A stretch of DNA of 64,000 nucleotides, from positions 62,001-126,000 of the forward strand of contig JAFTWA010000039.1 of NCBI GenBank assembly GCA_017465565.1, read 5' to 3'. The notes beneath the pieces were generated by a model. The model saw only the letters and a list, made by a program, of their open reading frames with translations, did not search any database and was not told where the DNA came from. A program made the position numbers and the translations under genes. The stretch comes from Tyzzerella sp. (GTDB lineage: Bacteria > Bacillota > Clostridia > Lachnospirales > Lachnospiraceae). This document shows positions 44,844 through 52,815 of the stretch, piece by piece. Position 1 is the stretch's first letter. Each line of letters opens with the position of its first letter.

Positions 44844-47102
44844 TTAATTTCTTTGCTTGTTACCACTTCCGCCCCGGCTCGATTGTTTCAGTCGGTTGAG
44901 CGTAATTTCTTTTTCTTTGAAAAGGACTTTCGATTCTTTTCCCTCTTCGAATAAATAGGTGTTTTCTACCACATCATTCTTCTGTAGTTTGATGCCTTTC
45001 ACACCAATCGCAGTCTTCTTCATTTCCGAAATCTCACTGCCATGGAAACGTAGGAAATATCCTCCTGCAGTCTGGATAACCACACTTTGTTTGTCGTTGA
45101 TTACTTGAACATTTAAGAGTTCATCGCCATCTGCAAGCTTTGTTGCTGCAATGGTTCGTTTTGCCACTAAGAATTCATTTCCTTCTACTTTCTTCACCAT
45201 ACCCTGTTTCGTTGTAAAAAGAAGTTTTGCAATGCGGAACTGATTTTCATCACAAATAAATACGATTTCTTCTTCCGCACTATTATAGTTACTCATATTA
45301 TCAATTGGAGTTCCCTTATCACGGAATTTTCCAAATGGAATATCCAGAACCTTCACCTGATGCATTTTACCTGTATTTGTAAACAGGCATACTTTTCCAG
45401 TATTGAGGCAAGATACTATGTACTTGCTTTCCGCATCTGCTGCTTCTTTGTTTCTTTCATAAGTAGGAACATCAATTGTTCTTGTGTAACCAAAGCGGTC
45501 CATAAGAAGAACCACATCCTGCTCCTCGATTTTCTTTTCTTCAAAGACCGCTTCTTCCGCATTTTCAATGACTGTACGGCGTTCTCTTGTATATTCCTTT
45601 TTTACCTTTTCCATGTCTTCCATGATGACATTTGCCATGGAATCGTAGTTATTCAGGATATCTTCGTATTTGGCAATGTTCTTGAGTGTAGTCTCATGCT
45701 CTAATTGGAGGGCTTCAATTTCGAGACCAATTAATTTGTAAAGACGCATTTCTAAAATAGCTGTTGCTTGTCTTTCTGTAAAGCGAAGCATAGAAGCCAT
45801 TTTCTGAGAAATCTTTGTCTTAAACTTGATATTCTCTGTAATACCTTGTGTCAGACATGCCTTTGCATCTTTGATATTCTTACTTCCACGAAGGATTTCA
45901 ATAATCAAATCAATAACATCACAGGCTTTGATAAGACCTTCCTGGATTTCTTTTTTATCTAATTCTTTTGCCAGAAGGGTTTTATACTTTCTTGTTGCCA
46001 ACTCAAATTGGAAATCCACATGATGTTCAATGATACTCTTTAACCCCATGGTTTCAGGCTTCCCATCTGCAACGGCAAGCATATTTACACCAAAAGTATC
46101 TTCTAAACGAGTCTTCTTGTAGAGCATGTTCTTGAGATTCTCCACATCTGCATCTTTCTTTAATTCTAATACAATACGGATTCCTTCTTTGGAAGACTGG
46201 TTGGAAATATCAACGATATCACTTGTTTTCTTTGCTTCTACTAAAGCAGCAACGTCATTTAAGAACTTGCCAATGCCTGCACCAATCATGGTGTATGGAA
46301 TTTCTGAAATGACAAGGCGTTTCTTTCCGCCCTTCATATCTTCCACTTCCACTTTACCGCGAAGCTTGATTTTACCCATTCCAGTTTCGTAGATATCGAG
46401 CAATTCATCTTTATTTACCACGATACCGCCAGTTGGAAAATCTGGACCTTTCACATATTCCATCAATTCTTCGGTTGTAATTTCATTATTCTGCATGTAT
46501 GCCTTTACAGCATCTACAACTTCGCCTAGGTTGTGTGTCGGAATGCTGGTTGCCATACCAACAGCGATACCTTCTGCACCATTTACCAGAAGGTTCGGAA
46601 TACGAACTGGAAGTACCTGTGGTTCTTTTTCCGTCTCATCAAAGTTTGGCATGAAGTCTACCACATTCTTGTCCAAATCCTGAAGGAATACTTCCTGTGT
46701 TAATTTTGCAAGTCTCGCCTCCGTATAACGCATGGCAGCGGCGCCATCACCTTCAATGGAACCAAAGTTACCATGTCCGTCTACCAGAATCATTCCCTTT
46801 TTAAAATCCTGAGCCATAACAACTAATGACTCATAAATAGAACTGTCACCATGTGGGTGATATTTACCCATGGTATCCCCGACGATACGGGCACATTTAC
46901 GATATGGTTTATCATAACGAATTCCGAGTTCATGCATATCATAGAGCGTTCTTCTCTGTACTGGTTTTAACCCGTCACGCACATCCGGAAGGGCTCTGGC
47001 AATGATAACACTCATGGCATAATCGATGTAAGATTTTTTCATTACATCAGAATATTCAGTTCTAATAATCTGTTCTGTCTGTAAAGTAAGTTGTCCTTTC
47101 AT
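44844..47102 (-). CDS. Type IIA DNA topoisomerase subunit A (GyrA/ParC family), without GyrA box
   Basis: Breaks and rejoins both DNA strands. 752 residues. The active-site tyrosine is Y126 in AAAMRYTEARL. The quinolone-region residues are the sensitive type (Ser and Glu in YHPHGDSSIYES, positions 87 and 91). The C-terminal beta-propeller blades begin near residue 510, with TNTGKMHQVKV, TKQGMVKKV and TAGGYFLRF. I find no QRRGGKG-type GyrA box, which gyrase needs to wrap DNA, so a decatenating, topoisomerase IV-like role is more likely. Its partner subunit is 13 bases upstream. This locus is beside sporulation genes, not dnaA-recF. Confidence 0.9.
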   Translation of the reverse strand: MKGQLTLQTEQIIRTEYSDVMKKSYIDYAMSVIIARALPDVRDGLKPVQRRTLYDMHELGIRYDKPYRKCARIVGDTMGKYHPHGDSSIYESLVVMAQDFKKGMILVDGHGNFGSIEGDGAAAMRYTEARLAKLTQEVFLQDLDKNVVDFMPNFDETEKEPQVLPVRIPNLLVNGAEGIAVGMATSIPTHNLGEVVDAVKAYMQNNEITTEELMEYVKGPDFPTGGIVVNKDELLDIYETGMGKIKLRGKVEVEDMKGGKKRLVISEIPYTMIGAGIGKFLNDVAALVEAKKTSDIVDISNQSSKEGIRIVLELKKDADVENLKNMLYKKTRLEDTFGVNMLAVADGKPETMGLKSIIEHHVDFQFELATRKYKTLLAKELDKKEIQEGLIKACDVIDLIIEILRGSKNIKDAKACLTQGITENIKFKTKISQKMASMLRFTERQATAILEMRLYKLIGLEIEALQLEHETTLKNIAKYEDILNNYDSMANVIMEDMEKVKKEYTRERRTVIENAEEAVFEEKKIEEQDVVLLMDRFGYTRTIDVPTYERNKEAADAESKYIVSCLNTGKVCLFTNTGKMHQVKVLDIPFGKFRDKGTPIDNMSNYNSAEEEIVFICDENQFRIAKLLFTTKQGMVKKVEGNEFLVAKRTIAATKLADGDELLNVQVINDKQSVVIQTAGGYFLRFHGSEISEMKKTAIGVKGIKLQKNDVVENTYLFEEGKESKVLFKEKEITLNRLKQSSRGGSGNKQRN

Positions 47103-47115
47103 CTTTCGCCTCCTC

Positions 47116-49038
47116 CTATACGTCTAACTCTGCTTCTTTTGCATTTTCATAAATAAACGCACGTCTCGGTGGAACTTCGCTTCCCATAAGCATTTCTGTT
47201 ACCGAAGAAGCCATACGGGCATCTTCAATTTCCACCAATTTGAGAATACGTGTATCTGGGTTTAAAGTCGTTTCCCATAACTGGTCTGCATCCATCTCTC
47301 CAAGACCTTTGTAACGTTGAAGCGTAAATGGTCCTGTCTGACGTTTACGGTATTTTTCTAATGCTTTGTCATCGTACAAATACTCTTCTTGTCCATTCTT
47401 TGGCATGGCCTTGTAGAGCGGAGGCATGGCAATATAAACATGCCCTTCGTAAATAAGCTCTGGCATGAAACGATAGAATAAGGTGAGTAACAAGGTTGAA
47501 ATATGGGCACCATCCACGTCGGCATCGGCCATAATAATAATCTTGTCATAGCGAAGCTTACTAATATCAAAGTCGTTACCATAGCCTTCTGAGAAACCGC
47601 ATCCAAATGCATTAATCATGGTTTTAATTTCTGCATTTGCAAGAACCTTATCAATACTTGCTTTTTCAACATTCAAAATCTTACCGCGGATAGGTAAAAT
47701 TGCCTGATACATACGGTTTCTTGCTGTCTTAGCTGAGCCACCGGCAGAATCCCCTTCCACGATGAAGATTTCACACTTGCTTGCATCCTTGCTTTCACAG
47801 TTCGCAAGCTTTCCGTTGCTGTCAAAGGAATATTTTTGCTTTGTGAGAAGATTGGTTTTTGCCTTTTCTTCTGTCTTACGGATTTTAGCTGCTTTTTCTG
47901 CACAAGTTAATACTTTCTTTAAGGTTTCTAAATTACGGTCAAAGTAATGCACAATCTCATCGTTGGTTACCTTACTTGTTGCCTTTGCAGCATCTGGGTT
48001 GTCGAGTTTCGTCTTTGTCTGACCTTCAAATCTTGGGTCTGGATGCTTAATGGAAACGATGGCCGTCATACCGTTACGGATATCAGCACCTGTAAAGTTC
48101 GCATCCTTTTCTTTTAAGATTCCAAGCTCTCTTGCATACTGGTTCATAACCGTTGTAAAGGTAGTCTTAAATCCTGTTAAATGCGTTCCGCCTTCTGCAT
48201 TGTAAATATTATTACAGAATCCAAGTACATTTTCATGGAATTCATTTACATATTGAACTACAGCTTCTACTTCAATTCCTTCTGCCGTACCTTTAAAATA
48301 GATTGGATCATGAATTGCTTCATCCTTTTGATTTAAATCACGGATAAATCCAAGAATTCCTTCTGGCTCATGGAATTCCACACGCTCTACTTCCGCGCCT
48401 CGTCTATCTTCAAAAATAATAGTAAGAGTTGGATTTAAGTATGCAGTCTCATGCAGACGGCTCTTAATTTCCTCTGCTTTAAATTTTGTCTTTTCAAAAA
48501 TTGTATCATCTGGCAGGAAGTTTACTTCTGTACCAGTCTTTTTTGTCTTTCCAATAATAGGGAGTAACCCGTCCACTAATTTTACAACTGGATTCCCCTG
48601 TTCGTATCTATCATGATGAATGGCGCCTTCTCTGCTAATCTTAACATCCATGTATGTGGAAAGCGCATTAACAACCGATGAACCCACCCCATGAAGTCCA
48701 CCACTTGTCTTATAAGAAGAGTCATCAAACTTTCCACCTGCGTGAAGCGTTGTATAAACCACACGTGCAGCCGGAATCCCTTTCTGGTGCATTCCAACTG
48801 GAACACCACGTCCATTATCAATTACAGTCGCCGAACCATCCTTTTCCAAATACACTTCAATCGTGTCACAATACCCTGCCAAATGTTCGTCTACTGCGTT
48901 GTCAACGATTTCATAAACCAGATGGTTTAACCCCTTTGTCGACACACTCCCAATATACATTCCCGGTCTTTTTCGTACCGCTTCTAATCCTTCCAGCACC
49001 GCAATACTGTCTGCATCATATGTATTTCGTTTCGCCAT
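47116..49038 (-). CDS. Type IIA DNA topoisomerase subunit B (GyrB/ParE family)
   Basis: The ATPase subunit, 640 residues. GHKL domain: LEAVRKRPGMYIGS, EIVDNAVDEHLAGY, VIDNGRGVPVG and TSGGLHGVGSSVVNALS. Transducer with the ATP-contacting K of QTKTKL. TOPRIM domain: FIVEGDSAGGSAKTARNR and IIIMADADVDGAHIS. C-terminus RYKGLGEMDADQLWETTL. Sequence details such as RGKILNVEKA look GyrB-like rather than Bacillus ParE-like, so the pair is a mixture, and I do not assign a symbol. I prefer the ATG at 49038 with GAGGT about 10 bases upstream. The frame is open 19 codons further up without a site. Confidence 0.9.
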   Translation of the reverse strand: MAKRNTYDADSIAVLEGLEAVRKRPGMYIGSVSTKGLNHLVYEIVDNAVDEHLAGYCDTIEVYLEKDGSATVIDNGRGVPVGMHQKGIPAARVVYTTLHAGGKFDDSSYKTSGGLHGVGSSVVNALSTYMDVKISREGAIHHDRYEQGNPVVKLVDGLLPIIGKTKKTGTEVNFLPDDTIFEKTKFKAEEIKSRLHETAYLNPTLTIIFEDRRGAEVERVEFHEPEGILGFIRDLNQKDEAIHDPIYFKGTAEGIEVEAVVQYVNEFHENVLGFCNNIYNAEGGTHLTGFKTTFTTVMNQYARELGILKEKDANFTGADIRNGMTAIVSIKHPDPRFEGQTKTKLDNPDAAKATSKVTNDEIVHYFDRNLETLKKVLTCAEKAAKIRKTEEKAKTNLLTKQKYSFDSNGKLANCESKDASKCEIFIVEGDSAGGSAKTARNRMYQAILPIRGKILNVEKASIDKVLANAEIKTMINAFGCGFSEGYGNDFDISKLRYDKIIIMADADVDGAHISTLLLTLFYRFMPELIYEGHVYIAMPPLYKAMPKNGQEEYLYDDKALEKYRKRQTGPFTLQRYKGLGEMDADQLWETTLNPDTRILKLVEIEDARMASSVTEMLMGSEVPPRRAFIYENAKEAELDV

Positions 49039-49096
49039 TCGCTTTAAAACCTCACTTTTACTACATCTTGTGCACTTGCACATTTTCTCATACACT

Positions 49097-50269
49097 TTAT
49101 AGTAACACTTCTACTAGGACATTTGCAAGTAAATCCATCGCATTTTTCATTTCCTGCACCGTATTCGTTTGCGCACCAGCCTCAATTAATAATGATTTTG
49201 GCATCATATGAAGACTATAGCGGTATCCTTTCAGATAAATACGTCTTGCAAACCCTGGATACAGATTTTCCGCCGCCAGCTGCATTTGAAATGAAAAGGA
49301 TAGATTTTCGTCAATGTAAGGATTATATAAATAGTCAATATCCCCATTAGATTTTGTTCGGCTAAGTCCGTTAAAAAACATAATTTTCGCCGTCTGCTTT
49401 CCGTCCACAGTCGTCACAAGATGTGTATTCTCTCCTACACCATCTCGATGCAAATCGATGACAACCTCAATGCTTGGATACTGATTCAGAATCTCTTTTA
49501 CACCAGTCTCTGCCATCTGGTAGGCTTTGCTGCGGTCGAGTTTTCCATTAATCAGGTCATAAACTCCTGCATGGTGTATGGTTTCGATTCCTTTTGCATT
49601 CAGTTGTTCCGATAAATAGGCTCCCATGCCTACAATTGTAGTGCTGGAATCCCCAGCCACAGAGTCGACAAATGCCTCCTGTGAATGGGTATGGAAAATC
49701 AGAACCTTCGGTCCTTCCTTTTCATTGTTAATATGCATATCATATTTTAAAAGATCATCTACATTCAGCTGGTCTTCTCCTATCATGGTAGTGCTGTCCA
49801 CCGTATAAAAGGTACTGAGAAGGTAATTAAAATCCTTTAGCCTTTCCATCGACATATCCACACTGCTCACCTGGGTTTCGATTGTTTCCTTTGATACTTC
49901 TGTCAAATCTTCGCTCATCGTGTATTCATCATTCGCCTGGGCTTCCAAAATCATTTCGTAAGTCAGCGTATCCTCCACTTCAGCCGTTACAGGCACAGTT
50001 TCTTCCACATAGGAAAAAAGGGGAAATAACCTCTGCACCACAGCTTCCAGTAAGTTTCTCTCCTCTTCTTTGTCCGTCATGCTTACAATGCCAGGAAAGA
50101 AGAGTTTCTCTGACATATCCATAATTTCCACAGCAATTCCTTTTCCCCACCCATTTTCCTTATGGATTTCTGCACGGCTTACCGTGTCGGATTTCCCCTG
50201 TATTCCCCAGTAAATAATCAAAATCAGAATCAAAATTCCCGTAATTATATTCAAAACTTGTTTTTTCAA
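49097..50269 (-). CDS. spoIIP: Stage II sporulation protein P
   Basis: Peptidoglycan amidase/endopeptidase that works with SpoIID to drive engulfment of the forespore. 390 residues: an N-terminal membrane helix (about 5-24), an acidic stalk region, then the hydrolase domain with the zinc-site histidine pattern LIFHTHSQEAFVDS, VVIDLHRDGVGE and LLIEAGAQTNTVQEMKNAM. I prefer the TTG at 50269, since GGAG lies 8 bases upstream. A GTG three codons earlier overlaps the site. It follows gpr by about 45 bases, as in other sporeformers. A CATATAATT box (50291-50299) resembles a sigma-E -10, but I see no matching -35. Confidence 0.92.
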   Translation of the reverse strand: MKKQVLNIITGILILILIIYWGIQGKSDTVSRAEIHKENGWGKGIAVEIMDMSEKLFFPGIVSMTDKEEERNLLEAVVQRLFPLFSYVEETVPVTAEVEDTLTYEMILEAQANDEYTMSEDLTEVSKETIETQVSSVDMSMERLKDFNYLLSTFYTVDSTTMIGEDQLNVDDLLKYDMHINNEKEGPKVLIFHTHSQEAFVDSVAGDSSTTIVGMGAYLSEQLNAKGIETIHHAGVYDLINGKLDRSKAYQMAETGVKEILNQYPSIEVVIDLHRDGVGENTHLVTTVDGKQTAKIMFFNGLSRTKSNGDIDYLYNPYIDENLSFSFQMQLAAENLYPGFARRIYLKGYRYSLHMMPKSLLIEAGAQTNTVQEMKNAMDLLANVLVEVLL

Positions 50270-50314
50270 AATTACCACTCCCAGCGTTCTAATTATATGC
50301 CAGGAATAAGCCTC

Positions 50315-51235
50315 TTAGACCTTTGCATTCTGCGTGAAGAATACATTAAGGCCCTCTGCAATGGTTGCTCCTATTCGGTCAATGGATTCATCAATATCCT
50401 TCGGCGTCACAAACATGCCATAGAGATGTGGCGAAATCAAATCTTGAATTATTTCATATTTATCATCAGATTCCAATGTCGAAACCAGATTCTCCATGGT
50501 ATCTCTTACGATAGTAGCGGCATCTACGACCGTTGGGACTCCGATTGCGATTACCGGGATTCCAAGCGTTTCTTTACTGATTTCATTGCGATGGTTTCCA
50601 ACGCCTGACCCCGGATGAATTCCTGTATCTGCAATCTGTATTGTCCGGTTAAGACGCTTCGTGTTTCGTGCTGCAAGAGCATCCACTGCAAACACAACGT
50701 CCGGCTGAATCGTATCTACAATCCCTTTGATGATTTCCCAGGTCTCCATACCAGTCTGTGCCATAACACCCGGTGCAATCGCGCTAATCATATGAGATTC
50801 TTCCTCTCCCATTGCATATTTCCCATATTCCCTTACAATATGCCTTGTCACGTTAAGAGACTCCACCACACGTGGCCCTAAAGCATCTGGCGTCACATCA
50901 CGATTTCCCAGGCCGACAACTAAGGCTGTAAAATCCGATTTATCAAATTCCAGAATATTATTAATGTAACTCGCCATCTCTCTTGCAACCTCTTTATGAT
51001 ATTCCTCGTCCGGCAACACCAGATTTGCAATCTCCATTGTAATATAAGTACCAATAGGCTTTCCCATGGTCTTCGCTCCATTCTCCGTCAAAATCTTAAC
51101 CTCTGTGATGCGAATCTCCCGTTCTTCATCATAAAACTCTTCCACACTGACTCCTGAAACCTCGACATTATCTGACTCAAAACGTTCTTTATCTTCTAAC
51201 GCCAAGTCGGTATGAATATTATAACTTCCAAGCAT
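50315..51235 (-). CDS. gpr: Germination protease GPR
   Basis: Spore protease that degrades small acid-soluble proteins at germination. It is made in the forespore as an inactive precursor. 306 residues. The propeptide region IHTDLALEDKERF is clear, as are VVGLGNRDVTPDALGPRVVES, the conserved MISAIAPGVMAQTGMETWEII stretch, and IHPGSGVGNHRNEISKETLG. The gpr-spoIIP pair next to rpsT is the usual arrangement in Firmicutes. Confidence 0.95.
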   Translation of the reverse strand: MLGSYNIHTDLALEDKERFESDNVEVSGVSVEEFYDEEREIRITEVKILTENGAKTMGKPIGTYITMEIANLVLPDEEYHKEVAREMASYINNILEFDKSDFTALVVGLGNRDVTPDALGPRVVESLNVTRHIVREYGKYAMGEEESHMISAIAPGVMAQTGMETWEIIKGIVDTIQPDVVFAVDALAARNTKRLNRTIQIADTGIHPGSGVGNHRNEISKETLGIPVIAIGVPTVVDAATIVRDTMENLVSTLESDDKYEIIQDLISPHLYGMFVTPKDIDESIDRIGATIAEGLNVFFTQNAKV

Positions 51236-51300
51236 ATTTCCATTCCTCGCTTTATTTTCAGATAATCTCTAGTTTTTGTTAAAAAACAAAAAAATATGTA

Positions 51301-51329
51301 TTGACAATTTTTGTTTAATATTCTACAAT
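51301..51329 (+). promoter_or_regulatory. Promoter of rpsT
   Basis: A perfect TTGACA (51301-51306) and TACAAT (51324-51329) are 17 bases apart on the plus strand. Confidence 0.88.
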
Positions 51330-51340
51330 ATCTGAGTGTG

Positions 51341-51376
51341 CATCGGTAGGACGTTCCGTGTCCGGGTCTACCGATG
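51341..51376 (+). promoter_or_regulatory. Hairpin leader of rpsT, candidate regulatory structure
   Basis: CATCGGTAG (51341-51349) is the perfect complement of CTACCGATG (51368-51376), with an inner GGAC/GTCC pairing. It occupies the 5' end of a leader of about 85 bases. Autoregulation by S20 is possible but unproven. Confidence 0.55.
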
Positions 51377-51419
51377 GTCATTTCAAATTGAAACAATATC
51401 GCATATTGGAGGTGTCACA

Positions 51420-51683
51420 ATGGCTAACATTAAATCAGCAAAGAAAAGAATTTTAGTTAACGAAACAAAAGCTGCTAGAAATAAAGCAATCAAATCAAGA
51501 GTAAAAACAGCTATGAAAAAAGTTGAAGCTGCTGTTGCTGCTAATGATAAAGCACTTGCTGCAGAAACATTAAAAGCTGCTATCGCTGAAATCAACAAAG
51601 CTGGCAGCAAAGGTGTTTATCACAAAAACACATGTGCTAGAAAAGTTTCTCGTTTATCAAAACTTGTTAACACAATTGCTTAA
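51420..51683 (+). CDS. rpsT: 30S ribosomal protein S20
   Basis: Three-helix 16S rRNA-binding protein of 87 residues: MANIKSAKKRILVNETKAAR, SRVKTAMKKVE and KGVYHKNTCARKVSRLSKLV. I chose the ATG at 51420, since TGGAGGTG lies 5 bases upstream. The frame is open 28 codons earlier in the leader without family similarity. Transcribed away from gpr, and monocistronic with its own terminator. Confidence 0.97.
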   Translation: MANIKSAKKRILVNETKAARNKAIKSRVKTAMKKVEAAVAANDKALAAETLKAAIAEINKAGSKGVYHKNTCARKVSRLSKLVNTIA

Positions 51684-51701
51684 TTATAACATATAAAACA
51701 C

Positions 51702-51737
51702 AAAAGACAATCGTACCGTCATGCGATTGTCTTTTTT
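51702..51737. terminator. Bidirectional terminator between rpsT and the J-domain gene
   Basis: AAAAGACAATCG (51702-51713) pairs with CGATTGTCTTTT (51724-51735). T-runs exist on both strands, so it serves both convergent genes. Confidence 0.9.
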
Positions 51738-51741
51738 CTTA

Positions 51742-52815
51742 TTATTTTCCTTTTACAAGTCCTACTACCGCTTTCACAACAGCTATAATTATCACTACTG
51801 TGAACCAAGTCATAGCTGCCAGGAATATCAGTGCCGCAATAGTATTCCCATCATCCACCATTCCAAACAGTGTACCATATAAATCGAACATGATAACAAC
51901 AAACTGTGATAAGGCAATTCCTATTGCAATCACCGCCTGGGTAAATAATGGCGAATGCTTTTCTTTCACTTTTTTGCAAATCCATACAAAAAGAAAGATT
52001 GCCACAATACACAATACGATTGTTGTAAGAATTTCACTTTGTCGAATAACTGGTCTTAAAGCGCGGAATGCCATAACAAGTCCGGCTACTACGCCGCCGT
52101 AAACACCTGGATTCACTTTCTGCTTAATTCCAGCTTTCTCATCTAAAATCCGATATAATCGGAGGCCGATTTGACTTAATTCACTAGGATTTCTTCCTCG
52201 TAAACGATAAAAATCAATGATATAATCATAGATATTTTTCTTAAGCTTTGTCTCTTCCAAAACATCACACAATTTTTCCAGGAAATCAGCTCTCTTTATG
52301 ATGGATTCGTATTTCTTGTCTTCCAAAAACGATTTATATGCTTTTATCTGATTCTTATATTTCGGTGAAACAAGAACCTTTAATTCCGCAGCCGCCTCTA
52401 ATACTAGCTCATGAGATTTAGCCTGTTCCTCCTGCTTTGCTTTCTGCATCGCTTCCTCAAAGGAATACTCTGGGGCTTTGCGAACATTGTGTTCCATCTC
52501 AACTTTGTTAAAATCATATTCTTTTTTCGGTTCCTCTTTTATTACTTCTGGTTCTGGCTTAATCTCTTCAAAGTTAAATCTTGATTGTGATTCTTTTACT
52601 TCTTGTATTTCCTCATTTTCCTGATAAGCATTCTGCACACTTCCGCGCCGTTTTCTTCTAGTCAATGTCACATATGCTTCATGAATCTCCTGAAATTTCT
52701 CTGGCTCTTCCTCTGGATGGTATTGTTTCGAAAGTGCTGCATATGCTTCTTTAATTTGTTCTGGAGAACTGCCCGGTTCTAAACCCAAAACCCTATAAGC
52801 TGTTAACTGGTCCAT
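51742..52815 (-). CDS. Membrane J-domain protein with HPE in place of HPD
   Basis: A 357-residue partner of the Hsp70 encoded just upstream (13-base overlap). The N-terminal J-like domain (1 to about 55) has YRVLGLEPGSSPEQIKEAYA and FQEIHEAYVTL, but the loop reads YHPEEEPEK: the catalytic HPD is HPE (residues 33-35). After an acidic charged middle (about 60-230) come three or four hydrophobic helices (about 240-355), so it is anchored in the membrane with the J domain in the cytoplasm. E. coli HscC is served by membrane J proteins of similar layout (DjlB/DjlC). The likely role is recruiting the Hsp70 to membrane-associated clients. Confidence 0.85.
   Translation of the reverse strand: MDQLTAYRVLGLEPGSSPEQIKEAYAALSKQYHPEEEPEKFQEIHEAYVTLTRRKRRGSVQNAYQENEEIQEVKESQSRFNFEEIKPEPEVIKEEPKKEYDFNKVEMEHNVRKAPEYSFEEAMQKAKQEEQAKSHELVLEAAAELKVLVSPKYKNQIKAYKSFLEDKKYESIIKRADFLEKLCDVLEETKLKKNIYDYIIDFYRLRGRNPSELSQIGLRLYRILDEKAGIKQKVNPGVYGGVVAGLVMAFRALRPVIRQSEILTTIVLCIVAIFLFVWICKKVKEKHSPLFTQAVIAIGIALSQFVVIMFDLYGTLFGMVDDGNTIAALIFLAAMTWFTVVIIIAVVKAVVGLVKGK

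Noticed and set aside
50291-50299. CATATAATT before spoIIP as a sigma-E -10 box
   Set aside because: The box fits, and sigma-E control of spoIIP would be expected, but no acceptable -35 element lies 14-18 bases upstream, so I do not list it as a promoter.
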